Shown piece by piece: positions 54,867 to 63,617 of a stretch of DNA of 64,000 nt. The DNA comes from Hyphomicrobiales bacterium. GTDB taxonomy: Bacteria > Pseudomonadota > Alphaproteobacteria > Rhizobiales > Rhizobiaceae. The notes beneath the pieces are model-generated. The model ran no database searches. It was not told where the DNA came from and was given only the letters and a program-made list of their open reading frames with translations. Made by a program: the position numbers and the translations under genes. Within the stretch, counting starts at the first letter, position 1, and each line of letters starts with the position of its first letter. The DNA lies in the NCBI GenBank assembly GCA_017305925.1, contig JAFKJW010000180.1:1-64000 (forward strand), in the 5' to 3' direction.

Positions 54867-56388
54867 GCTGGGCCTCCGTCATTTCGGACACTGGAACCGA
54901 AATCGTGCAGTGCACGCCGTCCGGCCCGTGCGTGTAGGTCGTCCTGGCGCCCAACTGATAGGGAAGAGCCTGTTCAATCAGTTCGCGTCCCTGCCCGGTT
55001 CCGACGGCAGCCGCGCCCGCCGGCGGCATCGTCACGCCGGTCTCTTGCCAGTCTATGTGAAGCCATGGCTTGCCGTCAGCGCCGGACGGTTCGAGCGACC
55101 AGGTGATGGCCAGATGGGCGTCGGGTTGCCGGAGAGCGCCGTATTTGATCGCGTTTGTCGCAAGTTCATGCAAGGCCATGGCGAGGGTCTGCACGGTCGA
55201 GGAGCGCAGGCGCACCCCGGCGGGACCATCGAGCCTTATCCGGTCCCCACTGCCCCCCATAGCTGCAAGTTCGCTCCGGATAAGGTCGTCGAAAGCCACC
55301 CGGTCGAAATCCTTCAGTCGGGAGAGCAGACTCTGAACGCGGGCCAAAGCATCGAGCCGGTCGCGGAATCGTGCGCGAAAGTCCTGCAGATCGGTGCTGG
55401 TCCGCGCCGTCTTGTCGGCCATCGAGCGCACCACGCCGATCAGATTGCGCGTCCTGTGCTGCAGCTCGGCGACGAGAACGTTCTGCCGCTCCTCGGCGCG
55501 CTTTCGCTCGGTGACGTCCTGGCCGATCTTGAAATAGCCGCGAAGGCGACCGTCCCGGCCCCTGAGCGCGATCGTCTGACCATCGAGAAAAACGGGACTG
55601 CCATCCTTGCGTCGATGCCAGCGCACATTCGAGGCCGATCCGTGCTTGCGCGCGCCCGACAGCTCCCGTTCGGGCACTCCGTTTGCGCGATCTTCATCGG
55701 TGAAGATCACATCCGTCGGATTCCCGAGTGCATCGGACGCCGACCAGCCCAGTATCTTCTCCGAGCCGCCCAGCCAGTCGGTGATATGGTCGTCCGCGTC
55801 GCTCACCACCATGACGTAGGCGCGCGCGTTGTCGACGATCAGACGCAGACGCTCGTCGGTGCTGCGCAGCTCGGCGGCAGTCTTGAGACGGTCGATTACC
55901 GGTCCGAGCACCATGGCGTAGGTCTTGAGGAACTCGATGTCGTCCTTGTCGAAGTGGCGCGGTTCGCGGGCATCTACCTGCAGGATACCATATGGCCTGC
56001 GCCCCGGCAGGAGAATCGGTACGTTCACCAATGCGACGACGCCATGGTCGAGAAGAAACCTTGGAAAGTCGAAGCGGGATTCGTGGGCGATATCGTTGGA
56101 GATGACCGGTTCGGTCTTCCGGATCGCGAAGGCTTCGGAAGAGCGATCGTTGAGACCGATGCGCTCGTGACCGACAATGCCGTCTTTCCATCCCACGCCT
56201 GCGCGAATGAACCCGGTATTCGTCGAACGTTCGATCTCGATGACCTTTGCGAGATCGGTTTCCAGCGCCGCCGCGATCAGCCGGCAGCCCTCCGCCAGGA
56301 TCTGGTCGAGATCATCGTGATCCAGAACGAAATCGCCGAAAGCGGCGAGGATACGCTGACGCTCGAAGAGCTTGCTTTGGGCGGACAT
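54859..56388 (-). CDS. GAF-PAS HWE-type histidine kinase
   Basis: 509 residues from ATG 56388. GAF domain at about 10-170 (RRPYGILQVDAREPRHFDKD), PAS at about 190-310 (ARAYVMVVSDADDHITDWLG), HWE phospho-acceptor in LVAELQHRTRNLIGVVRSMA, and ATPase N region MALHELATNAIKYGAL. Cytosolic. It probably phosphorylates the receiver encoded by the overlapping downstream gene. Confidence 0.92.
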   Translation of the reverse strand: MSAQSKLFERQRILAAFGDFVLDHDDLDQILAEGCRLIAAALETDLAKVIEIERSTNTGFIRAGVGWKDGIVGHERIGLNDRSSEAFAIRKTEPVISNDIAHESRFDFPRFLLDHGVVALVNVPILLPGRRPYGILQVDAREPRHFDKDDIEFLKTYAMVLGPVIDRLKTAAELRSTDERLRLIVDNARAYVMVVSDADDHITDWLGGSEKILGWSASDALGNPTDVIFTDEDRANGVPERELSGARKHGSASNVRWHRRKDGSPVFLDGQTIALRGRDGRLRGYFKIGQDVTERKRAEERQNVLVAELQHRTRNLIGVVRSMADKTARTSTDLQDFRARFRDRLDALARVQSLLSRLKDFDRVAFDDLIRSELAAMGGSGDRIRLDGPAGVRLRSSTVQTLAMALHELATNAIKYGALRQPDAHLAITWSLEPSGADGKPWLHIDWQETGVTMPPAGAAAVGTGQGRELIEQALPYQLGARTTYTHGPDGVHCTISVPVSEMTEAQHG

Positions 56389-56494
56389 GCAGCAGAACGC
56401 GCGTGCAGAACTAATGTTCACCCGTAAAATTGCGATCTGCGTCGATGACGCCAGGAGCGACAGTTTCCGAACCACCCGAAAAACGGGAGCCGGT

Positions 56495-57397
56495 TCATCC
56501 CCTAACGTTGAGCGGAACGGTATAAACCGATCTGGTTGCGGTGATGAAAAGACGGTTGCGCTTCAAGCCGCCAAAGCAGAGGTTGGAAGCCGCCTCCGGG
56601 ACGTATATCCGTCCGATCAGCATGCCCGAACAATCGTAACAGCGCACACCGTCACCGGCGGCAACCCACAGGTTTCCGGCGATATCGACCCGCAAGCCGT
56701 CAAAGATCCCGACATCGCAGGTCGCCAGCACCTCACCGCCCGAGAGCGTAAGGTCCGGGTGCAGGGAGAATCGGCGAATGTGACGGGGCAGCTCCGGGTC
56801 TGAGCTAAATCCGCTGTCGACCACATAAAGATGCGACTCGTCAGGCGAGAACGCTAGTCCGTTGGGCTGTGAAAAATCGGTCGCGACCGGCACTGGCTCC
56901 GTCTGACCATCGTCGAGCCGGTAGACATAGCGGCCGGGCTGCTCCGGCGTAGCGATATCACCCTCGTAGTCCGTGTCGATGCCGTATGTTGGATCGGTGA
57001 ACCAGATCGAGCCATCGCTTTTGACAATCACGTCATTGGGGGAATTGAGGCGCCGCGATGCATGCGTTGAACACAGCGTCCGCGTCACGCCGTCATGATC
57101 AGTCCGCACAATTGAGCGGGCCTGATGCAGGCAGGTGACGACCCGGCCAAGATGGTCGAGCGTATTCCCGTTTGCGAAGCCGCAGGGTGACCGGAAAACA
57201 GAGATGACGCCGTTCGTTTCGTCCCATCGCAAGATGCGGTCATTTGGCAGATCGGAAAAGAGAAGATAGCGGCCGGCGGGCACGTACACCGGACCCTCGG
57301 TCCAGGCGCCATCGCCGAAGAGCTGCCGCAATCCGACATGGGCAAGGATCAGCCGCCGGAATGCCGGCTCGATCACCTCAAACTCAGGCGCTAGCAT
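56495..57397 (-). CDS. SMP-30/gluconolactonase-family lactonase (second copy)
   Basis: 300 residues from ATG 57397 (GAGGG upstream). Same propeller signatures as its paralogue at 17297: WTEGPVYVPAGRYLLFSDLP, LNSPNDVIVKSDGSIWFTDP, FDGLRVDIAGNLWVAAGDG. It lies 7 bases after the amidase stop codon, as the last gene of the operon, and likely opens a lactone produced during degradation of the imported compound. Confidence 0.9.
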   Translation of the reverse strand: MLAPEFEVIEPAFRRLILAHVGLRQLFGDGAWTEGPVYVPAGRYLLFSDLPNDRILRWDETNGVISVFRSPCGFANGNTLDHLGRVVTCLHQARSIVRTDHDGVTRTLCSTHASRRLNSPNDVIVKSDGSIWFTDPTYGIDTDYEGDIATPEQPGRYVYRLDDGQTEPVPVATDFSQPNGLAFSPDESHLYVVDSGFSSDPELPRHIRRFSLHPDLTLSGGEVLATCDVGIFDGLRVDIAGNLWVAAGDGVRCYDCSGMLIGRIYVPEAASNLCFGGLKRNRLFITATRSVYTVPLNVRG

Positions 57398-57404
57398 CCA
57401 GCCC

Positions 57405-58880
57405 TCACCGCGATCCCGCTTGACGCTCCACCACCGCGCCGACGCGGAAGAGCAGTTCCTCGTCCCCGTGCCGGCCGACAAGCATCAGCCCGACAGGCCG
57501 GCCGTCCACGAAGCCGCATGGCACGCTCAACGCCGGGTGATGTGTCAGATTGAAAGGACACGTATTGGCCGCCATCGATTCGGCGGCGAAGTTGCTGGCG
57601 CGCAGATCGTCGGGGTTGGGCAAAAGCGCGGCGGTATGCGGCGTCGTCGGCATGGCCAGCATGTCGCATTCCGCCAGTGCCGCGTCGTAGCGCGCGCGTA
57701 GCGCGGCGGCCGCGCACTGGCTTGTCGCGGCAGCCTCGATACCGTGCAATCGTTGCGTGAATTCGGCCGCGATCAGGAACTGCCGGGTCCGCAGCGAGGC
57801 ATCGAAGCCTTTGCGCGCCCGATGCTCCCGGAACGTCTTCAGCAATGTCAAAGGGTAAGGCGCCTCTAACTTCATGCCCCAGGGATCGCCGCAGAGCAGC
57901 CCCTGCCGCAGGCCCGCCAGGCCGACCGCCGTCCAGATCGCCGGGCCGGCCCTATGCATGGGAACGGACACGTCGGTGACGGCGACGCCCGCCGAGGTGA
58001 GTTGCAGGGCCGCATTGCGCACGACCTCGTCGACCTGCGGCTCACCGTAGGCCCGGCCAAAACCCTCGGCAAGCATCCCGATCCGCAGGCCTTCGGCCGA
58101 AAGAGCGGCATCGCCGCTTCCGGGGCTCTCACCGGCCAGCACGGCGAAGAAGCCGCGCAGCTCCGCAACGGTGCGCGCCATCGGTCCGATATGGTCGACG
58201 CCGGGCGCAAGCGACATCGCGCCCGAATAGGGAATGCGCTCCCAGGTCGGCTTCAGACCGGCAATACCGCAAAATGAACTCGGGATTCGCACGGAGCCGC
58301 CCTGATCCGTCCCGAGCGCCAGGTCCACGATACCGCTCGCGACCGCGGCGGCGCTGCCGGAGGAGGAGCCGCCGGTGGTACGGGCGGGGTCGATCGGGTT
58401 GCGAACCGGCCCGCCAAATCCGGTATGGCTGCCGCCCGAAAGGCAGAAGTCCTCGCAGCGCGTGATGCCAGCGATCGTGACGCCGGCGGCAAGCATGCGA
58501 GCCACCGCCACCGCATCGAACTCCGCCAGATAACCGTCGAGCATCCGCGATCCGACCGTGAGCGGCAGGCCGGCAACCGCGATATTGTCCTTCACCGCCG
58601 CCGTGTATCCGGCAAGCGGACCGGTTTCCATAGTGCGGAGGCTGCAGAGCACCGTCCAGGCATTCAGCGGGTCCTCATGCGGCTCGGGTCGACGAAATTC
58701 GCGCTCCGGCAGCACCGGCAGCTCGCCGGAGATCGTCTCCCACAGCTCGGCGGTTGCATCGATGTCGCCGAGATAGGCCGGCAGCGCCCGCTCCAGTTGG
58801 TCGACGTCGTCGGCCGTGCAGCGCAAGCCCAGCTCGGCGGCGATCGTCTCGATATCGCTGCGGGAAATGACGGTCCTCAT
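57405..58880 (-). CDS. Amidase signature-family hydrolase
   Basis: 491 residues from ATG 58880, overlapping the permease stop as TGATG. The Ser-cisSer-Lys triad regions are seen: Lys in YTAAVKDNIAVAG, Ser in RTTGGSSSGSAAAVASG and the nucleophile Ser in GTDQGGSVRIPSSFCGI. Length fits amidases such as AtzF or glutamyl-amidotransferase-like hydrolases. A free-standing amidase within a sugar-type uptake operon suggests that the substrate carries an amide, for instance an N-acylated sugar or lactam. Confidence 0.9.
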   Translation of the reverse strand: MRTVISRSDIETIAAELGLRCTADDVDQLERALPAYLGDIDATAELWETISGELPVLPEREFRRPEPHEDPLNAWTVLCSLRTMETGPLAGYTAAVKDNIAVAGLPLTVGSRMLDGYLAEFDAVAVARMLAAGVTIAGITRCEDFCLSGGSHTGFGGPVRNPIDPARTTGGSSSGSAAAVASGIVDLALGTDQGGSVRIPSSFCGIAGLKPTWERIPYSGAMSLAPGVDHIGPMARTVAELRGFFAVLAGESPGSGDAALSAEGLRIGMLAEGFGRAYGEPQVDEVVRNAALQLTSAGVAVTDVSVPMHRAGPAIWTAVGLAGLRQGLLCGDPWGMKLEAPYPLTLLKTFREHRARKGFDASLRTRQFLIAAEFTQRLHGIEAAATSQCAAAALRARYDAALAECDMLAMPTTPHTAALLPNPDDLRASNFAAESMAANTCPFNLTHHPALSVPCGFVDGRPVGLMLVGRHGDEELLFRVGAVVERQAGSR

Positions 58881-59842
58881 GCCGGCAGCCGCATAGCCCG
58901 CGACGACACCCAGGCGATTCCGCGGTTGAGCGCCAGCACCACCAGGATGATCCCGCCCTTCACCAACCCGATCGCCGATGGATCGAGGCCGAAGATCTGC
59001 GTGGCGGTGGTGATCAGGCTGACGGCCAGCGCGCCGCACACGAGGCCGACGACAGTGCCGCTGCCACCGAAGATCGAGACGCCGCCGAGCACCGCCGCCG
59101 ACAGCGCGTCGAGCAGCAGCGAGGTGCCGCCCATGGTGGGCGTGACGATCGGCACGCGCCCGATCAGCGCGCAGGCACAGAGAAAAATGAACACGCTGGC
59201 GAACAGATAGGTCACGACGAGTTGCCGGATCGGCCTGATCCCGGAGAGCTTCGCAGCCACGGGGTCGGAGCCGATCGCGTAGATGCGCAGCCCCGGAACC
59301 GTATTGCGCAAGACGAAGCCGCAGATCGCCGCCGCCGCAGCAGCAAACAGCACGATCAGCGGCACCTGGAAGATCGTTCCTTGGCCGATCAGCCGCAAAA
59401 CAGGGTCCTTCACGATCAGCACGCCGCCGCGTGTGGAATACAGCGTCAGCCCCTGCAGCATCACCATCGTCGCCAGCGTGGCGATGAAGGGCGGAATGCG
59501 CAGCACGCTGACCAGCAATCCGTTGGCCAACCCGACGACCATGGCCGCGGCAAGCCCGGCCAGCAGTGTCAGAGCCAACGATCCGGTCGTAACCTGCACC
59601 GTGCCCATGACGATGGCGCAGAACGTGGCCGTCATGCCCGCCGACAGATCGATACCGCCGGAGATGAGCACGATCATCGCCGAAAGTGCGATCAGCACGA
59701 CCGGAGCCGCGACGATCACGATCGTGCCGAGATTCGCCGGCGACACCACGCGTGGGTCGATCAGCCCGAGCACCAGCGCGAGCCCGATCAGGATAAGGAG
59801 GGGAGCGGTACGAGGGTTGCCCAGCAGGCGCGACACGGTCAA
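58877..59842 (-). CDS. Ribose-type ABC transporter permease
   Basis: 321 residues from TTG 59842, which overlaps the preceding stop as TTGA and has AAGGAGA at good spacing; a GTG at 59836 is an alternative. RbsC-family motifs: VLISGGIDLSAGMTATFCAI, IPPFIATLATMVMLQGLTLY, AKLSGIRPIRQLV. It likely pairs with the permease half of the fused upstream protein to make a heterodimeric channel. Confidence 0.9.
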   Translation of the reverse strand: MTVSRLLGNPRTAPLLILIGLALVLGLIDPRVVSPANLGTIVIVAAPVVLIALSAMIVLISGGIDLSAGMTATFCAIVMGTVQVTTGSLALTLLAGLAAAMVVGLANGLLVSVLRIPPFIATLATMVMLQGLTLYSTRGGVLIVKDPVLRLIGQGTIFQVPLIVLFAAAAAAICGFVLRNTVPGLRIYAIGSDPVAAKLSGIRPIRQLVVTYLFASVFIFLCACALIGRVPIVTPTMGGTSLLLDALSAAVLGGVSIFGGSGTVVGLVCGALAVSLITTATQIFGLDPSAIGLVKGGIILVVLALNRGIAWVSSRAMRLPA

Positions 59843-62412
59843 GAGACGATCTCCTTGTGCGGCGACACGCTGGAGGACTGTAGCGCGAGTTCCATCACCT
59901 CTTCCTGCGAGCTGCCGTGAGAGAGGGGGCCGAAGCTGCGCCCCTGGGCCATGACGTACACCCGGTCGGCGACGCTCAGCAATTCCGGCAGTTCGCTCGA
60001 CACCATCAGCGTCGCCATGCCGGATTTCTTGAGCTCGCCGATCAGCCGGTGGATCTCCGACTTCGCACCGACGTCCACGCCCTGCGTCGGCTCGTCGAGC
60101 AGCAGCACCGACGGATTCATCGCCAGATATTTGCCGAGCACCACCTTCTGCTGATTGCCGCCCGACAGGCTTCCGACCCGCAACGTCGGCTGCCGCGGAC
60201 GGATGTCGAGCGCCTCTATCCACTTGCCGGCTTCGCGCCGTGTGGCTGTGCGGCTCGGTAGGGCGCCGGCGCGTGAAAGCCAGCAGAGCGTCAGGTTGTC
60301 GAGCACGGACATGTCGGCGAACACGCCTTCCGACAACCGGTCTTCCGGCACATAGGCCAAGCCGCTTGCGCGGGAGTCGAGCGGATCGCCTGGAGACAGC
60401 GCGCGGCCGCCGATCCCGACTTCGCCCCGTGTGCGGCGGCTCAGCCCCGCTATGCAGCGCAGCAGCTCGGTGCGTCCGCTGCCCATGAGGCCGGCGATAC
60501 CGACGATCTCGCCCGCATTCACCGTCAGGTTGGCGTCGCGCAGCACGCCACCGTCGGAAATGCCTTTGACCACCAGCGCAGGTCTGGTGACCTCGGCCTT
60601 GAAATATGGAAAGACCGCCTCCACCCTGCGACCGACCATCAACTGGATCAATTGTTCCTCGGTCGTGTCTGCGACCGGAAGTTCAGCGACGAACTGACCA
60701 TCGCGCAATACGACCACGCGCTGGGCGATGGCGAAGATCTCTTCCATCTTGTGGCTGATATAGATGATCGCGAGGCCTTCGGCGCGCAACTGCTCGATCA
60801 CCCGGAACAGCGAGTCGCGCTCGCGTACGGTAAGCGCGCTGGTCGGCTCGTCGAGAATGATCAGCCATCGGCCATCGAACAGGCCCTTCACGATCTCGGC
60901 CAACTGACGCTGCCCGACGGTGAGCGTGCCGATCGGCACCTCGGCATTCACGTCGAGCCCGAACTTGCTGTGCAGCGCCCGGATGCGTTCACGAATCTTG
61001 CGGCGCTGACGTCCGGCCAGGATCGAGCCCTTGCTGAAGGCCGCCAGATTGTCGACGAGCGACAGGTCCGGTGCCAAGCTGAAATGCTGGTGCACCGTGC
61101 TACAGTCAATACCGTCCTTGAGGCTGGCGAGATCGAACCGCTCGCCGCCCACGGTCACGGTCCCGGAGTCGGGCTCGACCGCGCCCGCAAGGCACTTCAC
61201 CAGGGTCGACTTGCCGGCTCCGTTCTCGCCGAGGAGCGCCAGCACCTCGCCGCGCCGGATCGGGAAGCCGACACCGTGCAGCGCGCGCACGCCTGCATAG
61301 GCCTTGGAGACATTCTCGAGCGTCACCTCCTGGAACGTCGCATCGGTGAGCCGCCGCACGAACCCTGACCGACCGCCGACCGCCTGGCCTGCCGATGGGG
61401 AGCGAAGCCGAGAACCGGAGGCGAACAGGCCGGAGCGGAACTCCGGATCGGTGACGATGACCGAAAGGATGATCAGCAGTCCGGTGACGACGTAGGTCAT
61501 CTGCTGGGAAATCTGGAGGAAGGAAAGTCCGCTCGACAGGCAGCCGAGCAGCAGGGCGCCGAGGAAGGTGCCTGGAATCGTGCCCTTGCCGCCGCTGAGC
61601 CGGGAGCCGCCGATGACGGCCGCCGTCAGCGCCGCGAACTCGACGCCAGCCCCTGCCAGCGGCTGCGCTGAGCCGAGCCGTCCGACCGTGAGGATGGCGC
61701 AGAATGCGGCCGACAGCCCGCTGAGCACGTAGACGGATACGAGGATGCGCGAGATCGGCAGCAGGGAGGCAGCGGCTGCCGCAGGACTGTTGCCGATGGC
61801 GAAGATATACCGCCCGAAGCGGGTGCTGCGCATGACGAACGACCAGATCGCCAGCAGCAGCAGCAGGATGATGACGCTGGACGGCAACCCGAACAGGTCA
61901 CCCTGGCCGAGCCAGATGAAGACCGGATCGGAGATCAGGATGCTGCTGGCGTGGCTGGCGACCAGCGCCGCCGCGCGGGTCGCCACCAGCATGGCGAAGG
62001 TCGTCAGGAAAGCGCTGACGCCGAGCACGCCGATCAGCAGGCCGTTGAGCAGCCCGACCGCGACACCCGCCGCGAGCGCCGCGGCGGAGGCGAGAACCCA
62101 GGACCCGCTCGCCTGGAAGACGAGCCCGAGCACGATGCCGCTCAGGGCCAGTATCCCGCCCATCGACACGTCGATGCCGCGGGTGATGATGACCGCGGTC
62201 ATCGCGAAGGAGAGCATCGCGATGACCGCGGTCTGCCGCAGAATGTCCAGAAGGTTGCCGACTGCCAGGAACCGCGGCTCTGCGATGCCGAAGATCGCCA
62301 GCGTCGCCAGAGTGACGAGTGCTATGGCAAATTCGTGCGAGCCCATCCACCGGCGGCGGACGGACCGGCTCTCAACTGCATCGTTCGCACTCGGTGGAGA
62401 CATGACGCTCAT
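59839..62412 (-). CDS. Fused ribose-type permease and tandem-domain ATPase
   Basis: 857 residues in one frame. Residues about 1-330 are an RbsC-type permease (ITRGIDVSMGGILALSGIVL; VSAFLTTFAMLVATRAAALV). A short linker (SRLRSPSAGQ region) leads to an RbsA-type ATPase with Walker A LLGENGAGKSTLVK, LTVGQRQLAE, Walker B LIILDEPTSALT, and a second domain with GLMGSGRTELLRC and LSGGNQQKVVLGK. In most systems permease and ATPase are separate chains. Start is ATG 62412 or the ATG nine bases later; no strong ribosome site. Confidence 0.88.
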   Translation of the reverse strand: MSVMSPPSANDAVESRSVRRRWMGSHEFAIALVTLATLAIFGIAEPRFLAVGNLLDILRQTAVIAMLSFAMTAVIITRGIDVSMGGILALSGIVLGLVFQASGSWVLASAAALAAGVAVGLLNGLLIGVLGVSAFLTTFAMLVATRAAALVASHASSILISDPVFIWLGQGDLFGLPSSVIILLLLLAIWSFVMRSTRFGRYIFAIGNSPAAAAASLLPISRILVSVYVLSGLSAAFCAILTVGRLGSAQPLAGAGVEFAALTAAVIGGSRLSGGKGTIPGTFLGALLLGCLSSGLSFLQISQQMTYVVTGLLIILSVIVTDPEFRSGLFASGSRLRSPSAGQAVGGRSGFVRRLTDATFQEVTLENVSKAYAGVRALHGVGFPIRRGEVLALLGENGAGKSTLVKCLAGAVEPDSGTVTVGGERFDLASLKDGIDCSTVHQHFSLAPDLSLVDNLAAFSKGSILAGRQRRKIRERIRALHSKFGLDVNAEVPIGTLTVGQRQLAEIVKGLFDGRWLIILDEPTSALTVRERDSLFRVIEQLRAEGLAIIYISHKMEEIFAIAQRVVVLRDGQFVAELPVADTTEEQLIQLMVGRRVEAVFPYFKAEVTRPALVVKGISDGGVLRDANLTVNAGEIVGIAGLMGSGRTELLRCIAGLSRRTRGEVGIGGRALSPGDPLDSRASGLAYVPEDRLSEGVFADMSVLDNLTLCWLSRAGALPSRTATRREAGKWIEALDIRPRQPTLRVGSLSGGNQQKVVLGKYLAMNPSVLLLDEPTQGVDVGAKSEIHRLIGELKKSGMATLMVSSELPELLSVADRVYVMAQGRSFGPLSHGSSQEEVMELALQSSSVSPHKEIVS

Positions 62413-62440
62413 CTGCGGAATAACGGCTTGCGTCGAACGG

Positions 62441-63475
62441 TTACTGGGGAGCGGACGTCATGGCCGACGAGGGCATGTCCGGCCCGAGCGACGAGACGTT
62501 GCCCGCTTCCACCGTCGCCTGCGCCGGCGTGATGTACGGCACGTCAAGACCCTTGGCCTTGAGCGCCTCGGCCGTCTTGTCCGACATGATGTAGTGCGTC
62601 TTCATATAAAGCACATCGGGCAGCTTCTCCCCGCGGGCAAGCCGAACCGCCGCAGCGATGTTCCAGTAACCGACATATTGCGGGCTCGTGAGCACGGTGA
62701 TGATCATTTTGCCGCTCTCGACGAGAGGCATCATCTCCTCGTCGCCATTGTCGCCGGCAAAGAGGACGTCGCGGCCAAGCGCCTCGGCGACGGAGTTGGC
62801 GGCAAGGCACATGGAGTCCGAAACGCAGGCGATCGCGCGCAGATCGGGATAGGTGGTGAGCCAGGTCTGCGCGGCGTCGGCGGCCTTGGTCGTGTTCCAG
62901 TCCGTCGGCTGGATGCCGACCAACTCGATATCGGGGAATTCCTTGGCGAGCGTTTCCGTGAACGCCTTCTCGCGCGTGTCGGACACGTAGTTGCCCCGGG
63001 TGCCGACCAGGAACGCGACCTGACCTTTGCCGTCCATCGCCAAGCCGAGCGCACGGGCCACGACCCGCAGATCGACATCGTCCGGATAGAGCGTGGAGTG
63101 GTTGCCGTCGCCGAGCACATGATTGCCGCCGGTGATGACGGGAATATTGGCCTGCTTGGCCTTGGCGATCACCGGAAGCAGCGCGTTCTTGTCCAGCGGG
63201 TCGATCAGAATCGCGTCCACGCCCTGATTGATGAAGCTCTCGATGACGGAGATCTCCTTCTCGATATTGGCTTCGGCACTCTGCCAGACGACCGTGGCGT
63301 TATAATCCTTGGCGGCCTTGTCGCCGGCCTCGCGCATGCGTACGAACCAAGGATTGGTGAGGTCGATGGCAGCCATGCCAATGACGACCTTCTTCTGCTC
63401 ATCGGCCGCCTGGGCGCCGGAGGCCGCGCCGATCAGGCACGCGCCCATGAGAAGCAGGCTCAAGAGTTTTTTCAT
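62441..63475 (-). CDS. Ribose-type periplasmic binding protein
   Basis: 344 residues from ATG 63475, signal peptide ends at SGAQAADE. Periplasmic-binding fold of the RbsB type (IGMAAIDLTNPWFVRMREAG, AILIDPLDKNALLPVIAKAK, VLFAGDNGDEEMMPLVESGK). It captures the ligand for the transporter encoded just downstream. First structural gene of the operon. Confidence 0.9.
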   Translation of the reverse strand: MKKLLSLLLMGACLIGAASGAQAADEQKKVVIGMAAIDLTNPWFVRMREAGDKAAKDYNATVVWQSAEANIEKEISVIESFINQGVDAILIDPLDKNALLPVIAKAKQANIPVITGGNHVLGDGNHSTLYPDDVDLRVVARALGLAMDGKGQVAFLVGTRGNYVSDTREKAFTETLAKEFPDIELVGIQPTDWNTTKAADAAQTWLTTYPDLRAIACVSDSMCLAANSVAEALGRDVLFAGDNGDEEMMPLVESGKMIITVLTSPQYVGYWNIAAAVRLARGEKLPDVLYMKTHYIMSDKTAEALKAKGLDVPYITPAQATVEAGNVSSLGPDMPSSAMTSAPQ

Positions 63476-63617
63476 CGCGGTATATTCTCCCATTCTTGCA
63501 GGGCTTCCTTCGAGGGTCCCTGGGGGAAACCATACACAAAGGCTTTCGCAAGGCATCCGACATGGACGTTACTGGTGAGTATTCTGACCAAAGTCCAGGC
63601 TGACGGTCTTGGACCGG

